64,000 bases of DNA from Chersky-840 sp963838775 (GTDB lineage: Bacteria; Actinomycetota; Acidimicrobiia; Acidimicrobiales; UBA8190), in the NCBI GenBank assembly GCA_963838775.1, contig CAWISP010000033.1:1-64000 (forward strand), given 5' to 3'. Position numbers and translations under genes: made by a program. The notes below the pieces were generated by a model. The model was not told the origin of the DNA. It searched no databases and worked only from the letters and a program-made list of their open reading frames with translations. Shown piece after piece: positions 9,663 through 18,166 of this stretch (the stretch's first letter is position 1; each line of letters starts with the position of its first letter).

Positions 9663-10544
9663 ATGAGCACGCGTTTGTGTCTGCTGACCGTCCACGCCCA
9701 CCCCGACGACGAGGCGTCGAAGGGGCCGGCGACCGTGGCCCGCTACCACGCCGAGGGCGTCCACACCGTGCTCGTGTGCTGCACCGGGGGCGAGGAGGGC
9801 GACATCCTCAACCCCGCCATGGACACGCCCGAGGTGCGCGCCGACATCGCCGGCGTCCGCCAGCGCGAGCTCGAGGCCGCGGCCGCGCTCATCGGCTACG
9901 ACGATCTGGTCATGCTCGGCTACCGCGACTCGGGCATGAAGGACACGCCCCCCAACGCCCATCCCGGCTCCTTCGCCCAGGCGCCGCTCGAGGAGGCGGT
10001 GGGCCGGCTCGTGGCCGTGATCCGCCGGGAACGCCCCCAGGTGATCGTGACCTACGAAGACGACCAGCAGGGCTATCCCCATCCCGACCACCTGCGCGAT
10101 CACGAGATCTCCGTGCTGGCCTTCGACGCCGCCGGCGATCCCTCCGCCTACCCGGAGGCGGGGGAGGCCTTCCAGCCCCTGAAGCTCTACTACGTGGGCT
10201 GGTCGGCGGCCCGCGTGATGGCGATGCACGAGAAGTTCGTCGAGCTCGGCCTCGAATCACCTTTCGACGAGACCTGGCGGGCGCGGGCCAGCAAGATGAC
10301 CCGCACCTACACCACGGCCGTGGACATCTCGGACTACGCCGACGTCCGCCGCCAGGCGCTGCTGGCCCATGCCACCCAGGTCGACCCGACGTCACCGTTC
10401 TGGTTCGGGTTGCCCCCCGAGGTGGCCCGGACCATCCATCCCGTCGACGAGTACATCCTCGCCCGCAGCCTGGTGGGCCCCACCGGGGACGGCGTGACCG
10501 AGGACGACCTCTTCGCCGGTGTGCGGGACCTCGCATCTCGGTAA
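9663..10544 (+). CDS. mca: Mycothiol S-conjugate amidase (Mca/MshB family)
   Basis: A zinc-dependent deacetylase-fold amidase. Mca cleaves mycothiol conjugates of toxins so that the mercapturate can be exported. Zinc motif HAHPDDE lies at residues 11-17, GGEEGDIL follows, and GYPHPDHLRDH supplies the third ligand. The length of 293 residues and the tail with FWFGLPPEVARTIHPVDEY favour Mca over MshB. ATG 9663 is chosen because it directly precedes the conserved core; GTG 9654 is also possible. It marks the organism as a mycothiol user. The gene stands alone, divergent from pspA. Confidence 0.9.
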   Translation: MSTRLCLLTVHAHPDDEASKGPATVARYHAEGVHTVLVCCTGGEEGDILNPAMDTPEVRADIAGVRQRELEAAAALIGYDDLVMLGYRDSGMKDTPPNAHPGSFAQAPLEEAVGRLVAVIRRERPQVIVTYEDDQQGYPHPDHLRDHEISVLAFDAAGDPSAYPEAGEAFQPLKLYYVGWSAARVMAMHEKFVELGLESPFDETWRARASKMTRTYTTAVDISDYADVRRQALLAHATQVDPTSPFWFGLPPEVARTIHPVDEYILARSLVGPTGDGVTEDDLFAGVRDLASR

Positions 10545-10622
10545 CATGCCCCGACGATGCGGCGTGCCCTGTCCTCGGGCGGCCCACCCCGTATCTGACG
10601 CCGACGATCCAGGGAGGACGAC

Positions 10623-11009
10623 ATGTCGAAGTGGCTCAGCCAGGAGTGGCTCGACGAGACGAGGAAGATGGCCGAAGGCCAGCCCGAGCGGGCCGGCGCC
10701 TCGGCCCGCATGCAGTACGTCGTCACCGGCGCTCCTGACGGGGACATCGAGTACTACTGGATCCTCGAGAACGGCAAGATCAGCGAGAGCCAGCTCGGCC
10801 GCCTCGACGACGCCGAGGTGACACTGACCACCGGCTACCCCGACGCCCTCAAGATCCAGAAGGGCGAGCTCGACGCCAACGCGGCGTTCATGCAGGGGAA
10901 GGTGAAGGTGACCGGGAACATGGCCAAGGTCATGTCGCTGCTGCCCATCACAAACTCACCGGAGTACAAGCAGCTCCAGACCGAGATCGCCGCCATCACC
11001 GAGTTCTGA
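10623..11009 (+). CDS. SCP2 sterol-binding domain protein
   Basis: A 128-residue soluble protein starting MSKWLSQEWLDETRKMA. The core has MQYVVTGAPDG, YYWILENGKI, EVTLTTGYPDALKIQKGELD and AAFMQGKVKVTGNMAKVM, the pattern of stand-alone SCP2 domains that bind lipids or acyl-CoA. The ligand is unknown. The AGGGAGGAC ribosome site is 7 bases upstream of ATG 10623. It lies 78 bases after mca in the same direction. Confidence 0.85.
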   Translation: MSKWLSQEWLDETRKMAEGQPERAGASARMQYVVTGAPDGDIEYYWILENGKISESQLGRLDDAEVTLTTGYPDALKIQKGELDANAAFMQGKVKVTGNMAKVMSLLPITNSPEYKQLQTEIAAITEF

Positions 11010-11048
11010 TCGCGGGCCCTGCTCGTCGGGACGTCCCGACGGGGTGTT

Positions 11049-11882
11049 TCAGGAGGACCGCATGAGGTCGCGCAGCGGCCGGTAGCCGACCACCGTGACC
11101 CCCGCCTCGTCGAGGGCGACGCGCAGGTCGCGGTCGTGCACCAGGAGCCGATGGTCGTCGACGCGGGCCTCCCAGTCCGTCGCCATGGCTTCGAGCTCGG
11201 GGCTGTCCACGGCAGGGTGCAGGTAAGCTTCGGTGATGCCCGGCTTGAGCCCGGCGATGGCGTCGAGGAGGATCTGGCGGCTGCCGACTCCGGGCACGTA
11301 GATGAACTCGTCGGGGAAGACCACCCCCTCTTCGGCGGCCAGGGAGCGGAAGGGGAACCCGATGAGCCCCTCGGTGTCCGCGCCCGAGAGTCGCAACGGT
11401 AGCTTGAACTCCACGGCGAGGTCGAGATACACGTCGAAGAATTCCGACTTGATCTGCATGGTGCCCATGTGGGCGTCGAGGTGGCTCACGTCGAAGCCCC
11501 ACAGGATGGCGCGTTCGATCTGAGCCCGGCACTCGCGACGCACCTCGTCGAGATCGGCGTGGTCCCACACGTCCTCGACGGTGCGGGGGAACCCGCCGTC
11601 ACCGTCGAGCAGTGACGGGGCGTGGGTGATGGGGCCCCACCGGTAGAGGTCGAACTCGGCGTTGACGGTGAGGTGCACCCCGACGTCGTCGCCTCGGTAG
11701 CCGGCCGCCGCGCCGCGGGCCCACGGACAGGGGACCATCAGGCTCGCACTCGACGCCAGGCCTTCCCGCAGGGCCTGGTACACACCGACATTGGCGGCGT
11801 GGCAGAAGCCGAGGTCGTCACAGTTGAGGATCAGGAGCTTGGCGTCGTCGGAGTAGCCGAGTCGTTCGGCGAGTGATGGCAC
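11049..11882 (-). CDS. YdjC/ChbG-like carbohydrate deacetylase
   Basis: The start is taken at GTG 11882 (MPSLAERLGYSDDAKLLILN); the frame is open further upstream, but that stretch has no family likeness. The core shows LILNCDDLGFCHAANVGV (metal-binding Asp), VGVHLTVNAEFD (His), VSHLDAHMGTMQ (His) and YLHPAVDSPELEAM, which are the YdjC-like metal-dependent deacetylase motifs acting on amide-linked acetyl groups of oligosaccharides. The sugar is not known. Length of about 278 residues is normal. No signal peptide is seen. Confidence 0.85.
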   Translation of the reverse strand: MPSLAERLGYSDDAKLLILNCDDLGFCHAANVGVYQALREGLASSASLMVPCPWARGAAAGYRGDDVGVHLTVNAEFDLYRWGPITHAPSLLDGDGGFPRTVEDVWDHADLDEVRRECRAQIERAILWGFDVSHLDAHMGTMQIKSEFFDVYLDLAVEFKLPLRLSGADTEGLIGFPFRSLAAEEGVVFPDEFIYVPGVGSRQILLDAIAGLKPGITEAYLHPAVDSPELEAMATDWEARVDDHRLLVHDRDLRVALDEAGVTVVGYRPLRDLMRSS

Positions 11883-11943
11883 ACCGTCGACGGTAGCGCC
11901 CTCGCCGACCGGGCCGGGCCCGGCGACCCCGTCCCTCCGCCGT

Positions 11944-12174
11944 TCAGGCGGCGTTGGCCCGGGTGTCCTCGAGTACAGACGCCCGAGCCAGGGCGGCCCG
12001 GGCTGCGGCCAGGCCGCGGCGGCCGACACGGCGAGTGGGCTCGTCGATCCGCCAGTCGCTGTCACCAACGGGACGTGGGGGTCGTCCGGCCGTGTCGCCA
12101 ACCAGGGGCAGTTGCAGTTGGTTCTCCACAACGCCCAGGATCGCACCCGGTTGTAACAGTCGGTAGTGGGTCAC
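11944..12174 (-). CDS. Small hypothetical protein
   Basis: An open frame of 76 residues from GTG 12174 (MTHYRLLQPGAILGVVENQL). The C-terminal part WRIDEPTRRVGRRGLAAARAA is helical and basic and looks like real coding sequence. No family is recognised. A longer start in the same frame would run into the neighbouring DUF2510-like gene. Confidence 0.4.
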   Translation of the reverse strand: MTHYRLLQPGAILGVVENQLQLPLVGDTAGRPPRPVGDSDWRIDEPTRRVGRRGLAAARAALARASVLEDTRANAA

Positions 12175-12220
12175 TTTGAATCGCTCAGCTACTCGACTGA
12201 CGAAGCACCGACCGCCTCGG

Positions 12221-12478
12221 TCAGGTAGGCCCGCTCCGGGTGAAGATCGTCCAGATCTTCTCTTGAACTCGGGATTGCTCCTCGTCATCGGCGCGCTGCA
12301 GATCGTCGGCGTCGGATGCCTCCGGCACCGGCTTCGGTTGCTCGGCGTATGAACCGCCCGGGGCCGGGTCCTTGGAGGTTTTCCCTTGATCCCGGACTAG
12401 CTCGGTGGGGGTTCCGTCGGAGAACCAGCGCGCCTCATGCCGACGATATGGATCGGTATACCAGCCCTCTTCCCGCAT
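12221..12478 (-). CDS. Small DUF2510-like domain protein
   Basis: 85 residues beginning MREEGWYTDPYRRHEARWFSDG, with PTELVRDQG following. This W-x-DP...HEARWF pattern is the short aromatic domain found at the N-terminus of many actinobacterial proteins, and it matches the N-terminus of the protein at 41531 (GWQSDPFGLHEQRYFSQG, PTKLVRD). The remainder is acidic and probably disordered. Role unknown. It is divergent from the lipoprotein gene at 12652. Confidence 0.65.
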   Translation of the reverse strand: MREEGWYTDPYRRHEARWFSDGTPTELVRDQGKTSKDPAPGGSYAEQPKPVPEASDADDLQRADDEEQSRVQEKIWTIFTRSGPT

Positions 12479-12651
12479 TCGGGCCTCCCGGAGTCACGCA
12501 AAGGCTACCCCGTCAAACTGACCCACAACCTAACAGTCCGGGGTGTTTGCCGCGAATTTCCAGCTCGGAGGCTGTCGCCCGATACCGCTCGCCGGGAACG
12601 GTTCGCCGTAACCGTCCGTCCAATAGACGAGGACGACGGGAGGGGACAGCG

Positions 12652-13239
12652 GTGTCTGGTGCACGGGTGCGGATGTGGGGGTCGGTCGCGGTGCTCGGTG
12701 CGGTCCTGGCGGCGGCGTGCGGGGCCCCGGCCCGGCTCTCGACGGAACCAGCGCCGGTGGCAACGGGTGCGCCGCCGCCGAGCACCGTTCCGCGCCCCAC
12801 CGGGTCCCGGTTCGGGATCTGTACGACGCCGGAGGCGCTGACCGAGTTGTCGGTCATAAGGACCGGGCCGAGTCCCGTCGACCAGATCACCTTCGTCTTC
12901 CCCGACCGTGTCGTGTCCACCGACGCCACCGCGGTGGCGGCCGTGGTCCGGGCCGCGTGCGCACTGCCTGTCGTCCCGCCCGGGGCGTACAACTGCCCGT
13001 TGGACCTCGGTGTCGGCTACGCCCTGACCTTCCTGGCCGGCGCCGCCGATGTCGGCACCGTCACCGCCGATCCGGAAGGTTGCAGGTTCCTCACGGGTCT
13101 GGGCCCGTCACGCAACGCAGGCCAGAGCTTCTGGGACCAGCTCGCCGTGGCCCTGGCGCTGCCGGCCCCCCGGGAGTACTGCGACCCGTTCCGGGGCCGT
13201 CTCCCCACCGCTCCCGCCCAGTGCGGGCCGCTGCTGTGA
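12652..13239 (+). CDS. Putative secreted lipoprotein
   Basis: GTG 12652 is chosen because GGAGGGGAC lies 5-13 bases upstream and a signal peptide follows at once: MSGARVRMWGSVAVLGAVLA, then the lipobox AAAC with the Cys at about residue 23. A Pro/Thr-rich linker precedes a domain with four further cysteines (GICTTPEAL, VRAACALP, YNCPLDLG, EGCRFLTGLG). I do not recognise the family. It is probably tethered to the outer face of the membrane. Confidence 0.7.
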   Translation: MSGARVRMWGSVAVLGAVLAAACGAPARLSTEPAPVATGAPPPSTVPRPTGSRFGICTTPEALTELSVIRTGPSPVDQITFVFPDRVVSTDATAVAAVVRAACALPVVPPGAYNCPLDLGVGYALTFLAGAADVGTVTADPEGCRFLTGLGPSRNAGQSFWDQLAVALALPAPREYCDPFRGRLPTAPAQCGPLL

Positions 13240-13295
13240 GGATCGGTCGGCGTCGGCGCCACGACGTCGGGTCTTGACGCACTAGCTTGCGCTGC

Positions 13296-14252
13296 GTGGA
13301 CCGATACGGCATCACCGTCCCCTTCGACGACGTCCCCCTGGCCGAGCACGGCGGCTGGTACGGACGGCTGGCCGAGCTGGGCTACACCGACGTCTGGACG
13401 GGCGAGGCGAACAGTGCCGACGGCTTCACACCACTGGCGCTGGCGGCGGTGGCCGACGACCGGCTGCAGCTCGGGACGGCCGTGGTCCCCGTGTACACGC
13501 GCGGACCGGGGTTGCTCGCCATGCAGGCCGCCACCATGGCCGAGCTGGCCCCGGGCCGGTTCGCTCTCGGGGTGGGCTCGTCGTCAGACGTGATCGTGGA
13601 GCGGTGGAACGCCGTCCCCTTCGTGGAGCCCTACAAGCGCGTCCGTGACACCGTCCGGTTCCTCCGGGCCGCGCTCACCGGAGAGAAGGTCGACGCCGAG
13701 TACGAGACGTTCGCGGTGCACGGCTTTCGCCTGGGCCGCCGTCTCGAGCAACCGCCCCCGATCTATGTCGCTGCTCTTCGGCCCGGCATGCTTGGGTTGG
13801 CGGGGCGCGAAGCCGACGGCGCCATCCTCAATTGGCTGTCGGCGCAGGACGTGTCGAAGGTCGTCCCCGAGGTCGGGCCGGGCAAGGCCATCGTGGCCCG
13901 CATCTTCGTATGCCCGACCGATGACGCCGATCGGGCCCGGGCCGTGGGTCGCATCGCCGTCGCCGCCTATCTGAACGTCGCCGTGTACGCCGCCTTCCAC
14001 CAGTGGTTGGGCCGAGGGCCGCTGCTCGAGGCGATGTGGACGGCGTGGCGTTCCGGGGACCGCAAGGCGGCACTGGCCGCCATCCCCGACGAGGTGGTGG
14101 ACGCCCTGATCGTGCACGGCTCGCCCGACGAGTGCCGCGCCCATGTCCAGCGATACGTCGACAACGGTGTCACCATTCCCGTCCTGGCCGTGCTGCCCGG
14201 CGGTGACGATCTCGGCAAAGTGATCGAGAACCTCGCCCCCGCCCCGTCCTGA
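13296..14252 (+). CDS. LLM-class F420-dependent oxidoreductase
   Basis: A luciferase-like monooxygenase-fold protein. Markers are YGITVPFDDVPLAEHGGWYG, LGYTDVWTGEANSADGF, LQLGTAVVPVYTRGPGLLAM (the conserved cis-peptide barrel strand), AELAPGRFALGVGSS and PIYVAALRPGMLGLAG. Such proteins use F420 or FMN; the F420 assignment rests on lineage and similarity, not on a specific residue. GTG 13296 is preferred over TTG 13287. The substrate is unknown. Confidence 0.85.
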   Translation: MDRYGITVPFDDVPLAEHGGWYGRLAELGYTDVWTGEANSADGFTPLALAAVADDRLQLGTAVVPVYTRGPGLLAMQAATMAELAPGRFALGVGSSSDVIVERWNAVPFVEPYKRVRDTVRFLRAALTGEKVDAEYETFAVHGFRLGRRLEQPPPIYVAALRPGMLGLAGREADGAILNWLSAQDVSKVVPEVGPGKAIVARIFVCPTDDADRARAVGRIAVAAYLNVAVYAAFHQWLGRGPLLEAMWTAWRSGDRKAALAAIPDEVVDALIVHGSPDECRAHVQRYVDNGVTIPVLAVLPGGDDLGKVIENLAPAPS

Positions 14253-14283
14253 ACAGCGTCGCCGCGGGCGGGGCCGGTGACCC

Positions 14284-15195
14284 TCAGGAAGCGGCGCAGA
14301 CCAATTCGACCAGGGCGGCCTCGATGGCGGCATGGTCGAAGGTGAAGCCGGTTGCGGTCAGCTTGGTCGGCAGCACCCGTTGCCCGGCGAGCACCATTTC
14401 CGATGCGAGATCGGGCCCGAGCGCGACGCGCAGGGCGAAGGCCGGGACGGCGCACACCGACGGGCGGTGCAGCGCCCGGCCGAGGGCGTGGGTGAACACA
14501 CGATTGGTCACCGGTTCCGGTGCGGTGGCGTTGACGGGACCCTCCAGGGCGGACTCGTCGAGCGCGTGGAGAATGGCCCGGACCTCGTCGGAGAGCGAGA
14601 TCCAGCTCAACCACTGCCGACCGGTGCCGAGTCTGCCCCCGACGCCGAGTCGGAACAGCGGCAACTGCCGCGCCAAGGCACCCCCGTGGGCCGAGAGCAC
14701 GACCCCTGAGCGCAGCCGAACGACCCGCACCCCTGCTCGGGCGGCGGGCTCGGTGGCGTCCTCCCAGGCTGCACACACCTCGGCCAGAAAGCCCCGCCCG
14801 CCGCTGCTCGCCTCGGTGAGCTCTTCGTCACCGCGATCGCCGTAGAAGCCCACCGCGGACGCGTTGACCAGAACCGTCGGGGGGTGGGCGATCTCCGCCA
14901 CGGTCCGGGCCAGCAACGTCGTCCCCTGGACGCGACTCGACAGGATCTCGTGGCGGCGTGCCGCCGACCAGCGTTTGTCACCGATGCCGGCCCCGGCGAG
15001 GTTCACGACGGCTCCGGCTCCTTCGAGCGCACCGGCGTCGATCGACCCTGTGGCGGGGTCCCACCGTGCCTCACCGGCCGCTGGGGGCCGACGCACGAGG
15101 GCGGTCACTTCGTCGCCCCGGGCCCGCAATCCGGCGAGCAGCGATCGACCGATGAGCCCGCTCGAGCCCGAGACCACTACCCGCATAACCTGCAT
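14284..15195 (-). CDS. TIGR01777-like NAD-dependent epimerase
   Basis: An extended SDR. MRVVVSGSSGLIGRSLLAGL gives the Rossmann glycine motif, VVNLAGAGIGDKRWS and ILSSRVQGTTLL are strong TIGR01777 markers, and SAVGFYGDRGDE contains the tyrosine region. The C-terminus PTKLTATGFTFDHAAIEAAL matches the DUF1731-type tail. The length of 303 residues is normal. The biochemical role of the family is poorly known; it is often linked to envelope or division functions. ATG 15186 (MRVVV) is an equally good start. Confidence 0.9.
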   Translation of the reverse strand: MQVMRVVVSGSSGLIGRSLLAGLRARGDEVTALVRRPPAAGEARWDPATGSIDAGALEGAGAVVNLAGAGIGDKRWSAARRHEILSSRVQGTTLLARTVAEIAHPPTVLVNASAVGFYGDRGDEELTEASSGGRGFLAEVCAAWEDATEPAARAGVRVVRLRSGVVLSAHGGALARQLPLFRLGVGGRLGTGRQWLSWISLSDEVRAILHALDESALEGPVNATAPEPVTNRVFTHALGRALHRPSVCAVPAFALRVALGPDLASEMVLAGQRVLPTKLTATGFTFDHAAIEAALVELVCAAS

Positions 15196-15372
15196 ACCCG
15201 CTCTCCGTTCCGGACGTCGGTGACCGGGTCGGTGTGCTCCGCTTACCTCGGCGATGTCGTGGCCACCCTCGCCGCGTCAGGCTACGTCGTGTCCGGCGAG
15301 GGCCTGTCGTGGCCCGTCCCGGATGGCCGTGGCCGGCGAGCGGGCCGCGCGACGAGGCGCGAGACTTCGGGC

Positions 15373-16368
15373 ATGGAGTCACTCGTCGGCTCGGTCCTGG
15401 CGACGTCGGGAGCGCTCGTCGGCGTCATCGTGGCGGTTGTGGCCGTTGTTTTCGTCGCCATCGTCTTCCTGTCGTCTGCCATCAAGGTGGTGACCGAGTA
15501 CGAGCGGTCGGTGTTCTTCCGGCTCGGCCACGTCCGGCCCGAGGCCAAGGGCCCCGGGGTGATCTTTCGGTTCCCGATCGTGGACCGCCTCGTCAAGGTG
15601 ACGTTGCGGGTCGAGGTGGTCGACATCCCGCCCCAGGCGGTGATCACCAAGGACAATGTGACGATCCAGGTCGACGCGGTGGTCTACTTCCAAGTCGTCG
15701 ACCCGGTCCAGGCCGTCCTCGGCGTGGACAACTTCCGTTTCGCCAGCCAACGCATCGCCATGACGAGCCTGCGGTCCATCATCGGCCGACACGAGCTCGA
15801 CAACCTGCTCGCCCACCGGGAGGACGTCAACAACGAGTTGCGCACCGTCATTGCCGCCTCCACCGGGCACTGGGGTGTCGAGGTGCGGCAGGTCGAGCTG
15901 CGCGACATCACGTTGCCGCCCGAATTGCTCCGGGCCATGGCTCGTCAGGCCGAGGCCGAGCGCGAGCGCCGCGCCAAGGTCATCGCCGCTACCGGTGAGC
16001 TCGAAGCGAGCAAGGAGCTGTCCGAAGCCGCCGCCAAGCTCTACGAGTCGCCCGGCGCCCTCCAGCTGCGCGCCCTGCAGACCCTGGCCGAGGTGGCGAG
16101 CGAGCACAACTCGACACTGGTGTTCCCGATCCCGATCGAACTGCTGGCGGGATTCGTCACCCACGGCAGCGCCGCGGGGGACGCCGTGCCACCCGTAGCC
16201 GTCATCCCTCCCGCCCCACCTCGACCCCCTGCACCCGCCGGCCAGTCGATCGGGGCCGGTGAAGCGGGCACCGCCGCCGTGGCGCCCGGCGCACCGGGGG
16301 GTGCAGCAGGTTCGCTCGGATCTACCGCCGAGGACCTGTGGGGTCAGGAGCCACCGGCATCGCCGTAG
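15373..16368 (+). CDS. Slipin family SPFH-domain protein
   Basis: ATG 15373 opens a membrane segment (LVGVIVAVVAVVFVAIVFL, residues of about 17-35), then IKVVTEYERSVFFRLGHV and the SPFH core with DIPPQAVITKDNVTIQVDAV and YFQVVDPVQAVLGVDNF. The second half is the stomatin-like coiled region (ARQAEAERERRAKVIAATGE, EASKELSEAA). The last 60 residues are Pro/Ala/Gly-rich. Slipins organise membrane microdomains and often pair with an NfeD protease partner; none is visible here. Confidence 0.9.
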   Translation: MESLVGSVLATSGALVGVIVAVVAVVFVAIVFLSSAIKVVTEYERSVFFRLGHVRPEAKGPGVIFRFPIVDRLVKVTLRVEVVDIPPQAVITKDNVTIQVDAVVYFQVVDPVQAVLGVDNFRFASQRIAMTSLRSIIGRHELDNLLAHREDVNNELRTVIAASTGHWGVEVRQVELRDITLPPELLRAMARQAEAERERRAKVIAATGELEASKELSEAAAKLYESPGALQLRALQTLAEVASEHNSTLVFPIPIELLAGFVTHGSAAGDAVPPVAVIPPAPPRPPAPAGQSIGAGEAGTAAVAPGAPGGAAGSLGSTAEDLWGQEPPASP

Positions 16369-16850
16369 CGCGCCTTGATCTCTTCGTCGGCGGTGCGCAC
16401 CTTCGCCGCCATGGCATCTTGGAACCTGGCATAGGCATCGGATAGCCGCTCGTCGGAGAGTGCGAGCATCCGGACGGCGAGAAGGCCGGCATTGCGAGCA
16501 CCGTCGACGGCCACGGTGGCGACGGGCACACCGGGGGGCATCTGCGCCATCGCCAGCAGGGCGTCGAGCCCCCCCAGGCCTCCTGACTCGATCGGCACCC
16601 CGATCACCGGAAGCGAGGTGACCGCAGCCAGCACGCCGGCGAGATGCGCGGCCCTGCCGGCCCCGGCGATCAGGACCCCGAAGCCCTGACCCGCCGCCTC
16701 CCGGGCGAACTGCAGCGCGTCGTCGGGGGTGCGGTGGGCCGAGAGCACCCGGACTTCGAAGGGAACGCCGAACTCGCGCAGCGCCTCAATGGCGCCCTCC
16801 ATCACGGGCGCGTCGGACGCGCTTCCCATCACCACGCCAACCGTTTTCAT
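16344..16850 (-). CDS. purE: N5-carboxyaminoimidazole ribonucleotide mutase
   Basis: Purine biosynthesis: moves the carboxyl group of N5-CAIR to form CAIR. Markers are VGVVMGSASDAPVMEGAIE, VLSAHRTPDDAL, VLIAGAGRAAHLAGVLA and LPVIGVPIESGGLGGLDALL, in the order of class I PurE. The length of 168 residues is normal. Its usual partner purK is not adjacent. The 3' end overlaps the slipin 3' end by 25 bases on the other strand. Confidence 0.95.
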   Translation of the reverse strand: MKTVGVVMGSASDAPVMEGAIEALREFGVPFEVRVLSAHRTPDDALQFAREAAGQGFGVLIAGAGRAAHLAGVLAAVTSLPVIGVPIESGGLGGLDALLAMAQMPPGVPVATVAVDGARNAGLLAVRMLALSDERLSDAYARFQDAMAAKVRTADEEIKARYGDAGGS

Positions 16851-17003
16851 CGGACTCCCGTCTTCCTCGGTCGTACTGTCGTACTCGGCCTGACGACCGC
16901 GACATTCTGCTCTGTCGGCGACCCCGACCTCACATCCGGCCTTGCACAGGCCCGGGTGGCCCCGTCGAGATTCGAGCGCGCCCAGGGAGACCCCGGCCGG
17001 CCC

Positions 17004-17504
17004 CTACGGAGCCGAGACGCGATGGAGCGTGGCGCGCAGGTGGCCCGTCAGGACGACCCCGACGGCCGCCATGTCGAGCTCATAGTCGAGGCGCTCGTCC
17101 GCGACGTTGATGCGCCGCATCACGGCGATGACCTCCTTGGCGGTCGCGGTCCCGGCGATGATCGTCGACGACAGCACGACGGACGTGGCCACGAGAGGGC
17201 CCTCGCTCACCTCCACCACACCTGTCGGATGGGCCACGACGATTTCTACATGGGTGGGCGAGGAGCATCGCAGATAGCCGGTCTCGGCGTGGAGGGGACG
17301 ACCATCGTCGAGGCTCCAGGTGCGCTGGGCATAGGCGAGGAACGGCTTTCCCACATGTGACAACGTGATCTCTTCGCCGTAGCGGAAGGGACCGATGGTC
17401 GGGTACGAGCCCTCGCCTTCACCCGCCCACCGTCCGAGGAGGAACCCAAGGGGGACGACGGCGTCGTGCAGGGACGCCGTGACGGGGGGACCGTGGCCGC
17501 TCAT
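17004..17504 (-). CDS. Nitrobindin-like heme-binding beta-barrel protein
   Basis: ATG 17504 overlaps the methyltransferase stop (ATGA), so the two are translationally coupled. The sequence has LGFLLGRWAGEGEGSYPTIG, FRYGEEITLSHVGKPFLAYA, ETGYLRCSSPTHVEIVVAHP and VLTGHLRATLHRVSAP, matching the nitrobindin/FABP-like DUF1794 family. Relatives bind heme through a C-terminal His; here LRATLHRV is the candidate. A role in NO or peroxynitrite scavenging is inferred from the family. Confidence 0.85.
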   Translation of the reverse strand: MSGHGPPVTASLHDAVVPLGFLLGRWAGEGEGSYPTIGPFRYGEEITLSHVGKPFLAYAQRTWSLDDGRPLHAETGYLRCSSPTHVEIVVAHPTGVVEVSEGPLVATSVVLSSTIIAGTATAKEVIAVMRRINVADERLDYELDMAAVGVVLTGHLRATLHRVSAP

Positions 17505-18064
17505 GTCTCGGCCCGGCGGCGGTGGACCGAGACGGCATAGTCGCCCCCCCCGTACGGTGCGCGCTCCCACGTAGCGAAGCGGTCCGCCAGCTCGAGCCCG
17601 GCTGACACGCTGAGCGCGTCGTAGCGTTCGAGGGTGAGTTGGCGCCCGATCTGGAACCCGGCGACGACGAGGCCCCCGGGCACGACGGTCCGGGCCAGGT
17701 TCGACACCACGGCGGCTTCGGTGCCGAGCTCGAGGAAGATCATCACGTTCCCCGCCGCCACGACGAGGTCGAAGTGGCCTTCGGGGAGCGCCGCGTTCGA
17801 GAGGTCGCCCAGGATCCACTCGAGGTCCGGTGCCTTGGCGCGCGCCGCGTCGAGCATGGACGGCTCGGCATCGATGCCCACCGTGTCGTAGCCGCTCCGG
17901 GCGAGCTCGATAGCGACACGGCCGGTACCGCAACCGGCGTCGAGGACACGAGCCGGAGGGTCCCCGAGGAGACCGGCCACAAGATCGGCCTCGCCGTGGA
18001 GATAGCGCCCCTCGGCCTCGAGCCGGGAGAACCGGGCATCGTACTCGTCGCCGCGAAGAGGCAC
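17501..18064 (-). CDS. Class I SAM-dependent methyltransferase
   Basis: 187 residues. The SAM-binding motif VLDAGCGTGRVAIELARSG lies near residues 39-57, followed by VGIDAEPSMLDAARAKAPDL (motif II) and HFDLVVAAGNVMIFL. The substrate cannot be told from sequence. It is the first gene of a two-gene minus-strand unit with the nitrobindin-like gene and is divergent from the LLM oxidoreductase gene. Confidence 0.85.
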   Translation of the reverse strand: MPLRGDEYDARFSRLEAEGRYLHGEADLVAGLLGDPPARVLDAGCGTGRVAIELARSGYDTVGIDAEPSMLDAARAKAPDLEWILGDLSNAALPEGHFDLVVAAGNVMIFLELGTEAAVVSNLARTVVPGGLVVAGFQIGRQLTLERYDALSVSAGLELADRFATWERAPYGGGDYAVSVHRRRAET

Positions 18065-18166
18065 CTTGAGAACGGTACTGGCACGATGGGAACCTCACGA
18101 CGACACGTCGCGCCGAGCGACGTCGGGCCCCACGTCCGACCGGCGGCGCCACGAAGAGGGAGTGCC